Source of the DNA: Salinicola socius
GTDB taxonomy: Bacteria > Pseudomonadota > Gammaproteobacteria > Pseudomonadales > Halomonadaceae
Direction of reading: 5' to 3'
Assembly: GCF_001937195.1 (NCBI RefSeq)
Contig: NZ_MSDO01000005.1
Location: forward strand, 62,001 to 126,000
DNA length: 64,000 nucleotides
Position 1 is the first letter of the stretch. Each line of letters starts with the position of its first letter. Made by a program: the position numbers and the translations under genes. This document shows, one piece after another, positions 1-7,204 of the stretch. The notes beneath the pieces are model-generated. The model was not told where the DNA came from. It saw only the letters and a list, made by a program, of their open reading frames with translations, and ran no database searches.

Positions 1-2
1 AA

Positions 3-635
3 CGGCTCGAGATCGCGTCGGGTTCGACGGTTCGCCGCGACCTGGCGTTGCTGTCGCACCTTTACACCATCGCGATCAAAGAATGGGGGATGCCAGTCGA
101 CAATCCGTGCGCGAAGATTCGAAAGCCGAAGCTGAACAAGGATCGAGAGCGCCGCGTAACGGATGATGAGCTTGCCGGGCTGATGGAGGCAGCAGGCGCG
201 CTTCACGTTGAGATGCCGCGATTGATCACGCTGGCCGTCGAGAGCGGCATGCGGCGGGGCGAGTTGATAGGGCTGAAACGGTCGGATGTGAGGGGGAGTG
301 TGGCCTACCTGGCCGAGACGAAGAATGGCACCAGTCGAGCGGTGCCTCTTTCGCGAGCGGCCCGCGCGGCGGTTGAGGAGCTACCGGCGAGGCTGGATGG
401 TCAGCTCTTCTCGCTGCGGCCCGATACGGTCACGCACTATTTCGAGAAGAGCTGTAAAGCGGCGGAGGTTGAGGGGCTGCGGTTTCACGATCTGCGCCAC
501 GAGGCGACGTCGCGATTTTTCGAGAAAGGGCTCAACATCATGGAGGTCGCCGCGATCACTGGTCACAAGGATTTGCGGATGCTGCGGCGATATACCCACC
601 TCAACCCCTCAGCGCTTGCGGAGAAGCTGGGGTAG
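3..635 (+). CDS. int: Tyrosine-recombinase integrase, 5' end cut by the window
   Basis: The frame is open from base 3 and the N-terminal arm-binding part lies outside. The visible 210 residues hold the end of the core-binding domain and the whole catalytic domain: Arg in GMRRGEL, HDLRHE with the His-x-x-Arg pair, the second His in ITGHKD, and the nucleophile Tyr in RRYTHL. It should catalyse integration and excision at the tRNA-Thr site whose remnant ends at 34367. The 3' end overlaps the convergent helix-turn-helix gene by 35 bp. Confidence 0.95.
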   Translation, partial: RLEIASGSTVRRDLALLSHLYTIAIKEWGMPVDNPCAKIRKPKLNKDRERRVTDDELAGLMEAAGALHVEMPRLITLAVESGMRRGELIGLKRSDVRGSVAYLAETKNGTSRAVPLSRAARAAVEELPARLDGQLFSLRPDTVTHYFEKSCKAAEVEGLRFHDLRHEATSRFFEKGLNIMEVAAITGHKDLRMLRRYTHLNPSALAEKLG

Positions 636-879
636 AGCGTGGTCGCCCCGGTCGGCGGCGCGGTTCTTGCTGCGCTGTCGCCTCTTCGGCATCCAAGTTC
701 TCGAGCCATTCCATCACTCGCGTCCGCTTCCATGCCCAAAGGCGACCGACCTTAAACCTGCCTGGCGGCAGTGCGTCGCTCTCCCGCTTGATGAGGTTGG
801 TCACCGCCTGCTGCGACTTGCCCATCAGCTGTGCCACGTCCGATGCGTAGAGAATCTCTGCCTGGTGATGTCTCATCAT
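601..879 (-). CDS. Small helix-turn-helix protein, possible excisionase
   Basis: This 92-residue protein contains ILYASDVAQLMGKSQQAV, a MerR/AlpA-like winged-helix start, then VGRLWAWKRTRVMEWLE, which resembles the wing and second helix of such proteins. The tail is basic and Pro/Arg-rich. The start at 879 has a GGAG seven bases upstream and overlaps the stop of the upstream gene as ATGA, so a longer version starting at 918 is less likely. It ends against the integrase gene, where phage excisionases often lie. A directionality role is inference; it could instead be a transcription regulator. Confidence 0.7.
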   Translation of the reverse strand: MMRHHQAEILYASDVAQLMGKSQQAVTNLIKRESDALPPGRFKVGRLWAWKRTRVMEWLENLDAEEATAQQEPRRRPGRPRSTPASPQALRG

Positions 880-1157
880 GAGGAGGCTCCTTGTTCTTTG
901 GGGCGGCGAGCTCGCCATCGGTTGAATCGGTTTTGAATCAGTCGGAACGTGGCCGCCGCTTGCTGGTTAGTGTCGATCTCCGCTCGGCTCGTCACTCGGC
1001 AAGCCTTCCGGATCCACTCGCTGGCGTCCTGATCGGTGTGTGTGCCGTCCGGCACATCCGCGCCGAATTTGGCCCGGGCGCGGCGATCGAGGTAGAGCCG
1101 GAACACGGGGTCGCGGCAGAGGATGCCCGCCGCGCGGGCGTGGTGGTTGCCAGCCAT
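876..1157 (-). CDS. Conserved phage-type protein of unknown function
   Basis: It has 93 residues, mostly charged, with the recognisable stretches FRLYLDRRARAKFG, PDGTHTDQDASEWIR and ACRVTSRAEIDTN. I recall this as a small family of P2-like prophages near the replication gene, but I cannot name a function. A GAGAGG lies before the ATG and the stop overlaps the next start (ATGA), so it belongs to the leftward early operon. Confidence 0.7.
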   Translation of the reverse strand: MAGNHHARAAGILCRDPVFRLYLDRRARAKFGADVPDGTHTDQDASEWIRKACRVTSRAEIDTNQQAAATFRLIQNRFNRWRARRPKEQGASS

Positions 1158-1168
1158 CGTCCGGCCTC

Positions 1169-1384
1169 TCAGTACTGATACCGGCCCGGCATCGCCGGGC
1201 GCGGATCGTTGATGGTCATGTCCGCCGTCTCGGCGCGATCGGTCGCACGGATCTCGATCACCTCGATACGTGGCATTACGCGGGACGCCAGCGCGATTTC
1301 GGCCTGAAGAGCAATGCCGATTGCGAGCGCGAAGATAAGCAGGGCTGCGGTATTCGACAGCCGCTTGATACGTTCACCGGACAT
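1169..1384 (-). CDS. Small single-pass membrane protein
   Basis: This 71-residue protein has one hydrophobic segment at about residues 12-33 (TAALLIFALAIGIALQ) after a short basic N-terminus, then a polar C-terminal half. The start has an AAGGGG ribosome site and lies within the end of the upstream zinc-finger gene. No family is recognised. It is part of the early operon. Confidence 0.6.
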   Translation of the reverse strand: MSGERIKRLSNTAALLIFALAIGIALQAEIALASRVMPRIEVIEIRATDRAETADMTINDPRPAMPGRYQY

Positions 1385-1595
1385 GACGGCCCCTTGCTTC
1401 TCGGATCGACTGGCAGTCGATGCAGGTAGTTGCCCAGGGCGCGGCCTGACGGCGGGCCTCGGGGATCTCGGTGCCGCATTCCTCGCAGTCGATATCCATC
1501 GCGCTGGCGAAGGTCACCGGCAGTTGGTGCTGGGCGAGTGCGTTGGAAAGATGGCGCTCGATGACGACACCGGCGTTGTCTGCTGCATCAGCCAT
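1374..1595 (-). CDS. TraR/DksA-type C4 zinc-finger protein
   Basis: The 73-residue protein has the C4 signature CEECGTEIPEARR followed by CIDCQ, typical of short phage and plasmid TraR/DksA relatives that bind the RNA polymerase secondary channel (family knowledge). The N-terminal coiled segment is short, as in TraR. AAGGAG precedes the ATG. It overlaps its neighbours on both sides, so it is co-translated in the early operon. It may modulate host transcription; this is inference from the family. Confidence 0.85.
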   Translation of the reverse strand: MADAADNAGVVIERHLSNALAQHQLPVTFASAMDIDCEECGTEIPEARRQAAPWATTCIDCQSIREARGRHVR

Positions 1596-1791
1596 GGGGG
1601 CGCTCCTTCATTCGCTTTTGCACGCTCGGCAACTCGCTGTAGCAGCCTTTACAGGTGCTTCTCAGGCCATCCGGCTGGCGACGGTCGCCGTAGAAGAACT
1701 CACGGTCTGCGGGGAAGTCCTCTCCACAGCTCACGCAGATCTTGGTTTTTTCCGCGACTGGGGTGCTCTCGATATCAGCCATGTCAGTCAT
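1588..1791 (-). CDS. Small zinc-ribbon-like protein
   Basis: The 67-residue protein carries CVSCGEDFPADREFF and CKGCYSEL, two CxxC pairs about 20 residues apart that could bind one zinc ion. The 5' extension of this frame is low-complexity and runs inside the upstream gene, so I place the start at ATG 1791, overlapping the upstream stop. ATG 1782 is an alternative. The function is unknown. It is one of three zinc-binding small proteins in this operon. Confidence 0.7.
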   Translation of the reverse strand: MTDMADIESTPVAEKTKICVSCGEDFPADREFFYGDRRQPDGLRSTCKGCYSELPSVQKRMKERPHG

Positions 1792-2035
1792 TCCAGTGGG
1801 TGAGTTCGTCGTCGGCTGCCGTTTCCGGTTCCGGCTGCCCGCCGGCTGGGTGAGCGCGACGTTCGTTCTCGGCGTCATTCCAGGCTGCATCGGCCGCCTG
1901 GCTGGCGATGTCGTTGGTAACTCCGGTCTGGCGGTGGATGCGCAGGGCGAACCGACGGCACCATTCGTCGTGGCCCAGCAGGCGCTGGCGTTCGGCGTCA
2001 CGGGCGCCGCGGTCGATCATTCGTTGGGTCTGCAT
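1784..2035 (-). CDS. Small hypothetical phage protein
   Basis: Starting at ATG 2035 (AGGAG seven bases upstream) the product has 83 residues: an N-terminal basic and helical stretch (RMIDRGARDAERQRLL) and an acidic tail. No family is recognised. It follows the gpA stop by 14 bp and overlaps the next gene, so it belongs to the replication operon. Confidence 0.6.
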   Translation of the reverse strand: MQTQRMIDRGARDAERQRLLGHDEWCRRFALRIHRQTGVTNDIASQAADAAWNDAENERRAHPAGGQPEPETAADDELTHWND

Positions 2036-2049
2036 TGTTCGATCTCCTG

Positions 2050-4389
2050 TCAGATTCCCTCGGGGAAATACTCGGGGACGCCCTGCCTCTCCGGCGGGGC
2101 GGGTTTCGGGTGCCGCCGGACGGCGGCCTGGATCATTCGGTGCTCGAGATCGACGTCGTCCATCTCTTGGCGGACGTGTTCGCTGGCGCGCCACTCTCGA
2201 TAGCGTTGGAGTTGGGCCTCCAACTCCTCCGGGGTGAGTTCTTTCGGCGTCAGCAGGCTCCGAGGGATGAGGCTTTGGCCGGCCCCCGTGCCGGGATCCG
2301 TACAGTTAGTGACACAAGTCCAAGGGTCGGCGGCTTCGCCGCCTCCCGAAAAACTCCCGCCCGCGGCGTTGCGCTTGGGCCGGACGCTCCAGCGATACAA
2401 ACGGGTGAGGTACTCCGCCGTGCGGCCCTTGTGATCCTTCACGACTAGGCCCTTGGGCACTTTGATCTCGTCGCCGTAACGGCCGCGCTCGACGAACCCA
2501 CTTTTCACCTCGCCGGTGCCGTGGCTGAAATCGTCCTCTTCCTCACCAGTGCGGAAAGCGGGAATGCTCCAAGGCTTGATCGGTTGATCCTTGCGAGGCG
2601 TGTTCGGACCGCCCATCAGGCGGAGAAACTGATCCCAGTGGCCGCCAAGGGCAGCTTCACGAATCTGATGCAGCACGCGGGCAATGGAGGCTCGGGGCTT
2701 GGTGGCTTCCTCCCACGCCTTCAGCTCGTCCTGCTGCTTCTCGGTGAGGCGGCGCACCTCGCGCCAGACCGTGACGCTCGGCAGGCCGACGAACTGAAAC
2801 TGTCGGATGCCCCAACAAGCGGCCCATGACTCAATTCGAGGCGCCACATCGGCGAGATCGTGGCCGTAGTTGTCGAGATGGTCGCCATCGACGCCATCGC
2901 GGGCGAACTGCTCGCCGTTGATGTTTTTCGAGATGTATTTGGCGACGTAGCCGGCGGCGGTGCCTTTCTCCCGATCCATGATCTCCAGCTTGAATCGAGC
3001 TGTGTTTTTCTGACCGAAGCGGTCCGACAGCTCTTCCGGCGACTCTGCCTCGGCGTAACTGCGCAGCGTCTCCGTCACGGCCTCAACATGATCTGGCTTC
3101 GCCCAGACAAGCAGATGCCAGTGCGGGGTACCGTCGTGGTGCGGTTCGACCACGCGGATGCCGTAGATCGACAGTCCATCGCGAGCCAGAGAGGCGCGGG
3201 CCTGGGCCCACAGCTTTTGCAGATGCTGCTGTGCCTCGCGAGGTGTGCTGCCGTCGTACTTAGGATTGCGCCGCGAGCTGTGTTCCTGAACTGGGTGAAA
3301 CCGCGACGGCGTGGTGATGGTGTAGAACAGCCCAACATGCCCAAGGCGATTGGCCTCGGCCTCGGTATCGCTGATTCTCAGCATCAGCTCGGCACGTCGA
3401 TGATCCGGGTTCGCCAGGCCTAGCTCTGCCAGCTCGGCGAGGGTGTAGGTCTGGCCGTCCTGATTGGTCGCCTCGAACATCTCCAACAGAGAGCGGGTGC
3501 GGATCTTCTGAGAGCGACGGCGTGCAATGGTCAGGTTGCTGCAGTAGATACCGGCGCGTTTATGCACGCGGCGAGCCTCACGCATTACCTGCTCGATTCG
3601 GCGACCGGCAAGTCGGCGCAGTTGCCGACGCCACCAGTTCGGGCAGGCCAGACGGGAGATCTGCGCACCGCGCTTCATCTTCGGGCTGGGCGGTGTGATG
3701 CCATGCAGGCGAGCACGTTCACGCGCCTGCTTCAGCGCCATCTCATCGGCAACCGCGATGCTCATGATCGGCGCACGTTCCCATCGGAAAACGGCCAGCA
3801 GGGGAATGCTGGGCGGTGGTGGGGTTAGTGCATTGCGAGATTGGGCGATCATGTCCGCCACGTAGCGCACGCGTGCCGAGGTCGTTTCACCCTCAATACG
3901 AGACAGTCGGCGGGGCGGTGTCAGCAGGCCCAGACGCAGCCGGCGATTATGGCTGGCGATGTTGCCGATGAACTTGTTGCGCGCATCCTCGACGCCCATG
4001 GCCTGCGCCTTCGCGTAGTCGCATAGCGCGTCGTCGTCATGCGTCGCGTTGAGCGTGTTGATCACCAGACATTTCTCGACATCGGCCAGCCAGTCGCACG
4101 CGGCCAGCAGGCCACTTGTGCGGGAGCCTTGGCGGCGGATCTCGGCAAACGTCCGACGCAGGTCCATGGCGAGCGTCTCGAAACGGTCGAACACGCGGTC
4201 CGGATCGATGAAGCGAGATTTATGGCGGCGCAACCACGTGTTACCGGCGGCGTTACCGTGTTTTTGGGCTATCTCTACGAACGTCTCTGCAAGGCTCTCC
4301 GCGAGCGACGGCAGACGGTCAAAGATGGCCTTACGCCATTTGTGGCAATCGGTTGTTCCGAACAGAAGGGACTGTTCAACGGCACTCAT
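2050..4389 (-). CDS. A: Replication endonuclease, P2 gpA family (HUH nickase)
   Basis: The 779-residue protein matches the size of P2 gpA. The HUH-like metal motif is PHWHLLVW (His423 and His425). The two catalytic tyrosines in GYVAKYISKN are Tyr481 and Tyr485, with the four-residue spacing known for P2 gpA. The family nicks the phage origin and initiates rolling-circle replication. A Cys/His-rich zinc site is not obvious. The start overlaps the upstream stop as ATGA. The C-terminal third is polar and ends in a charged tail. Confidence 0.95.
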   Translation of the reverse strand: MSAVEQSLLFGTTDCHKWRKAIFDRLPSLAESLAETFVEIAQKHGNAAGNTWLRRHKSRFIDPDRVFDRFETLAMDLRRTFAEIRRQGSRTSGLLAACDWLADVEKCLVINTLNATHDDDALCDYAKAQAMGVEDARNKFIGNIASHNRRLRLGLLTPPRRLSRIEGETTSARVRYVADMIAQSRNALTPPPPSIPLLAVFRWERAPIMSIAVADEMALKQARERARLHGITPPSPKMKRGAQISRLACPNWWRRQLRRLAGRRIEQVMREARRVHKRAGIYCSNLTIARRRSQKIRTRSLLEMFEATNQDGQTYTLAELAELGLANPDHRRAELMLRISDTEAEANRLGHVGLFYTITTPSRFHPVQEHSSRRNPKYDGSTPREAQQHLQKLWAQARASLARDGLSIYGIRVVEPHHDGTPHWHLLVWAKPDHVEAVTETLRSYAEAESPEELSDRFGQKNTARFKLEIMDREKGTAAGYVAKYISKNINGEQFARDGVDGDHLDNYGHDLADVAPRIESWAACWGIRQFQFVGLPSVTVWREVRRLTEKQQDELKAWEEATKPRASIARVLHQIREAALGGHWDQFLRLMGGPNTPRKDQPIKPWSIPAFRTGEEEDDFSHGTGEVKSGFVERGRYGDEIKVPKGLVVKDHKGRTAEYLTRLYRWSVRPKRNAAGGSFSGGGEAADPWTCVTNCTDPGTGAGQSLIPRSLLTPKELTPEELEAQLQRYREWRASEHVRQEMDDVDLEHRMIQAAVRRHPKPAPPERQGVPEYFPEGI

Positions 4390-4595
4390 CGGCGCTCACC
4401 TACTTGTGGGGAAAGCGCAGCGAGAATGCGACCCTCCATCTGGTGGATGAAAGACGCCAAGCGGCGTTGCTCGTCTCTCAGGACGTCGGCTGCTGCTGAA
4501 TCGCCGTCTTCATCGACCTGCTTCGCGAGCTGAATGATTTGCAAGCGAGCGTCGGTCAGCGAGTAAGCGACATCGCGATACGTGAGGTTGCTCAC
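4386..4595 (-). CDS. Small helical protein in the replication operon
   Basis: The 69 residues are predicted mostly helical (LTDARLQIIQLAKQV, VLRDEQRRLASFIHQM) with no hydrophobic segment. No family is recognised. Four-base ATGA overlaps on both sides show translational coupling with gpA downstream and the next gene upstream. Confidence 0.65.
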   Translation of the reverse strand: MSNLTYRDVAYSLTDARLQIIQLAKQVDEDGDSAAADVLRDEQRRLASFIHQMEGRILAALSPQVGERR

Positions 4596-5014
4596 TGCGC
4601 CCCCTGCTCAATCAGATTGAGCCAGTGAAGCGCGGCCTGACGGTCATCCTCGAGCAGTGCCTGGCGCGCATTGCGTGCCATCTGGCATGACGGCTGGGCC
4701 GAGGTTTCCAGCTGCTGGCGTAGGCGCTGGGCGTAGCGGCTCATGCGGCCAATCGCAGCGCGGATAGCGTCGCGATCGTGCTTGCCCAGGCTCTCGATGC
4801 TGCGCAGTGCATCCTTCGCTTCCATACCGGCGCTTCCGGCAACTGCCTTACGCTCGGCCAGTTTCAGATCGGCCCACAGCTCGGCCAGATCCTTGTCCTC
4901 GGTGCGGGCGTGCAGCTCGGCGCGCAGGGCGCCAAAGCCCGCGCGGCCGTCCGGCTGGACGACCGACAGGTGACGTTGTTTCTCGGCGGTTACGGCGTGG
5001 GTCGCGGCTGCCAT
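4592..5014 (-). CDS. Hypothetical early phage protein
   Basis: From ATG 5014 (GAGG upstream) the product has 140 residues, largely helical and charged, with a central AERKAVAGSAGMEAKDALRS stretch. The longer frame upstream of 5014 is Arg/Pro-rich read-through of the neighbour and is discarded. No domain is recognised. Its position before gpA suggests a replication or regulatory accessory. Confidence 0.65.
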   Translation of the reverse strand: MAAATHAVTAEKQRHLSVVQPDGRAGFGALRAELHARTEDKDLAELWADLKLAERKAVAGSAGMEAKDALRSIESLGKHDRDAIRAAIGRMSRYAQRLRQQLETSAQPSCQMARNARQALLEDDRQAALHWLNLIEQGAQ

Positions 5015-5048
5015 GGTGAGACCTCGCGTTCGGCGTGTGGGCGGTGCG

Positions 5049-5435
5049 TTACTGCTGGGGGCGCGGGCGAACGATGCGCAGCGCGCCCCGGTCCCGGGCC
5101 TGTTCACGGGTGGCGAGTAGATCGCCAACGGTGAACGAGATCGGCGTGCCGCCGGCGGTGCGCAGCACGACGACATGCTCGGTGCTGGATTCGAGATCGA
5201 TCCACGCGACTTGATTGAGTGACTCGAGTTCAGCGCTGGCGTGAATCGCGGAAAGCTCGGCTTTCGCTTCCGGCATGGCGAGCTCGCTCATCAAAAAGAG
5301 CGTGCAGTTCTCGAGCGCTGCGCGACGGTCCAGCCCCCGGCAGTAGCGCAGGAGATAGCCCGTCGCGGCGTTTTTCGGGTCGAGTTTTGGGAGCCGCCGA
5401 GCCTGACGGCCGGCGGGGAGCGTTGCGATAGTCAT
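5049..5435 (-). CDS. Hypothetical early phage protein
   Basis: ATG 5435 has a clear AGGAAAG site and gives 128 residues. The N-terminus is basic (AGRQARRLPKLDPKN), the middle helical, and the C-terminus has a beta-rich part (EHVVVLRTAGGTPISF). No family is recognised. The upstream extension to 5714 is a shadow of the Ogr gene. Confidence 0.65.
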   Translation of the reverse strand: MTIATLPAGRQARRLPKLDPKNAATGYLLRYCRGLDRRAALENCTLFLMSELAMPEAKAELSAIHASAELESLNQVAWIDLESSTEHVVVLRTAGGTPISFTVGDLLATREQARDRGALRIVRPRPQQ

Positions 5436-5479
5436 GGTGTCTTTCCTGAGATGTGCCCGGCGGGGCGTTGTGTTGACGG

Positions 5480-5725
5480 TCAGCCGTTGAGCGCGGCGAG
5501 CTGGTCCAGCGTTTGGCGGCGCACTGCCAGCGGCATGGGAATCGAGACGCCCGCGTCCGGCGCGCGGCTCAACTGGAATGTCTTCGCGAACTCGATATAG
5601 AGCTTGCCGCCCCAGCCGCACGCCTCGTTGGCGCACTGGGCGTAAACCTCGTACAGCACGGGCGACGGGCGCCGGCTGGTGCGAGTCATCAATCGTTCGC
5701 CGCAGTGGGGGCAACAGATCCTCAA
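5480..5725 (-). CDS. ogr: Ogr/Delta-type late-gene activator
   Basis: The 81-residue protein has the Ogr zinc-binding arrangement CPHCGERLMTRTSR followed by YAQCANEACGW, closely resembling P2 Ogr. The family binds dyad elements centred near -55 of late promoters and recruits RNA polymerase alpha. Three matching 23-bp dyads lie at 17487, 23873 and 29770 in this prophage. The start is TTG at 5725 (AGGAG seven bases upstream) and overlaps the preceding stop as TTGA. It is placed in the early operon, not after gene D as in P2. Confidence 0.92.
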   Translation of the reverse strand: MRICCPHCGERLMTRTSRRPSPVLYEVYAQCANEACGWGGKLYIEFAKTFQLSRAPDAGVSIPMPLAVRRQTLDQLAALNG

Positions 5726-5910
5726 TGTCGTTCTCCTGTTACTTGGTAGAGGGCTCGCCCCCGGCCGGTGAGTCTGGCGTTGCTCTCGCGAATGCTGGTG
5801 CGCAGCAGGAACTCGGCCGCTTGTTGTCTGGATTCCAAGCCTTCGCGCTCGCGCACGGCATCCAGTACCGCCGCGGTCTGCTCATCGAATTCGATGGTCT
5901 GTTCCGGCAT
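5722..5910 (-). CDS. Probable ribbon-helix-helix DNA-binding protein
   Basis: ATG 5910 with ACGGAG upstream gives 62 residues: a short strand (TIEFDEQ), a helix (AAVLDAVREREG), a turn and a second helix (SRQQAAEFLLRTSI). This is the ribbon-helix-helix order. The stop overlaps the TTG of ogr, so the two are coupled. The fold is inferred from pattern only. Confidence 0.65.
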   Translation of the reverse strand: MPEQTIEFDEQTAAVLDAVREREGLESRQQAAEFLLRTSIRESNARLTGRGRALYQVTGERH

Positions 5911-5958
5911 GGAAGCTCCGTTTTGCACGGTGGAAAGACGGTTGATGTACGGCTTCTT

Positions 5959-6165
5959 TCAACCGGCGCTCACTGGCACCGTGGTATTCAGCGACGCCGG
6001 GTCGATACCGAGTGCCGTGCGGGCCTGCTGCAACATGAGCTGGCGCATCATTTCGGCCCGAGAAATGCCGTTGTAGTTGGCGTGGGCCTGGATGATCGCG
6101 GCCTCGTACTCGTCGAGGTAAACGGTGCACTTGTTGCTGCGAACGCGCTTTGGGTCCTGGTACAT
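5959..6165 (-). CDS. Ribbon-helix-helix regulator
   Basis: The 68-residue protein has a basic strand (KCTVYLDEYEAAII), a helix with QAHANYNG, the turn ISRAEMMRQLMLQQA typical of the second helix in Arc/CopG-like proteins, and a polar tail. It is the second of three small candidate DNA-binding proteins at the head of the leftward early operon. Confidence 0.75.
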   Translation of the reverse strand: MYQDPKRVRSNKCTVYLDEYEAAIIQAHANYNGISRAEMMRQLMLQQARTALGIDPASLNTTVPVSAG

Positions 6166-6186
6166 GGCGACGATTCCTTGTGCGAA

Positions 6187-6384
6187 TCAGGAGACGGCTT
6201 CGGAACGGCTTTTCTGGTACTGCTCCAAACCGCGCAGTGTCATCAGTCGCACGGTCGCGGATAGTGAACGGCTTTCACCCGCTGCCACCTTTTTGAGCTG
6301 ATCACGCTCCTCTGGGGTGATTTGAGTCATGACCTGGCAACTGCAGCCGTTTGGTGATCGCGTTACCGGGGAATGCACGTTCAT
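6187..6384 (-). CDS. Small putative DNA-binding protein, first gene of the early operon
   Basis: The 65-residue protein starts at ATG 6384 with GGGAG eight bases upstream. Residues 19-60 (MTQITPEERDQLKKVAAGE, SLSATVRLMTLRGLEQYQ) follow a ribbon-helix-helix pattern, preceded by a Cys-containing leader (CSCQ). It is the first leftward gene opposite the repressor, the place of Cro/Cox-like proteins. A switch role is inference. Confidence 0.65.
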   Translation of the reverse strand: MNVHSPVTRSPNGCSCQVMTQITPEERDQLKKVAAGESRSLSATVRLMTLRGLEQYQKSRSEAVS

Positions 6385-6521
6385 GTGTTAGTCTCCCTTG
6401 TGGAGTTGTGTGTACCCGTTGGAGCACGCCCTAAGGGTGCATTTCCGTTCTTTTGTGCACGTTTGTGCATTGGTGAGAAAACTAAAGCCCAAACGAGCAT
6501 TTGTCAAAGGGAAGTTGAACA
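6385..6521. promoter_or_regulatory. Divergent lysis-lysogeny control region with TGCAC/GTGCA operators
   Basis: The 137 bp between the repressor and the leftward operon contain several TGCA-centred sites. The best is the dyad TGCAC-GTTT-GTGCA at 6456-6469. A second, imperfect pair GCAC...GTGC spans 6424-6440. GGTGCAC overlaps the repressor start at about 6525 and CGTGCAC lies inside the gene near 6612. These probably bind the repressor or its antagonist. Confidence 0.65.
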
Positions 6522-7184
6522 ATGGTGCACATCCATGAGCGCCTCAAGCACGAAAGGCTGCGCATTTCGCTTTCTCAGGATGAGTTTGCGCGCGCTTGTG
6601 GAGTGTCCAAACGTGCACAGGCGAGCTATGAAAGTGGCGAGAGAAGCCCGCGAGCCGAGTATTTGGAAGCTGCTTCAATAGCGGGAGTCGATGTCCAATA
6701 TGTGTTGACGGGAGTGCGTGGAGAAAGCCGAAACGATTCGTCTCTTCTCGAAGTAGAGCGAACACCCCCTGGCACGGCTGTCCCACTTTATGATGTTGAG
6801 GGCGCTGCTGGTGCCGGCCGCTCGCTCGATACCGAGAACGTCGTAGGCACGTTCACAATCGACGCCGAGACGCTGTCGCAACTCGATCTTGTCGGTGCTC
6901 GTCTGGCTGGCGTGCGGGTGCGGGGCGACTCGATGGAGCCAACGCTATTCGATGGCGACTGGACGTTCGTCAATCTGGACGACACGAACTTTGCCCAAGC
7001 CGGTGTGTTTCTGGTGTGGGTCAGCGGGGAACTGCGCATCAAGCGGGTGCAGCGGTTGGCCGGTGGCGCGATGTACCTGATCAGCGATAACACGCACTAC
7101 CAACCAGAAATGATCGCGCGCGATCGGATGCAAGAGGTTGCGGTGCTTGGTCGCGTGAGAACGCGGCTGGGTGAGATCAGTTGA
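6522..7184 (+). CDS. CI-like repressor, XRE helix-turn-helix plus S24 peptidase
   Basis: The 220-residue protein has an N-terminal helix-turn-helix (residues 16-41, LSQDEFARACGVSKRAQASY) and a LexA/CI-type C-terminal domain. The catalytic Ser137 lies in RGDSMEP and Lys174 in LRIKRV. An Ala-Gly pair for self-cleavage sits at residues 96-97 or 98-99 (VEGAAGAGR). Thus induction by RecA-stimulated cleavage is likely. It maintains lysogeny and is divergent from the early operon over the TGCA-rich operators. Confidence 0.93.
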   Translation: MVHIHERLKHERLRISLSQDEFARACGVSKRAQASYESGERSPRAEYLEAASIAGVDVQYVLTGVRGESRNDSSLLEVERTPPGTAVPLYDVEGAAGAGRSLDTENVVGTFTIDAETLSQLDLVGARLAGVRVRGDSMEPTLFDGDWTFVNLDDTNFAQAGVFLVWVSGELRIKRVQRLAGGAMYLISDNTHYQPEMIARDRMQEVAVLGRVRTRLGEIS

Positions 7185-7204
7185 AAAGTGGGGGCTAAAT
7201 TCGT

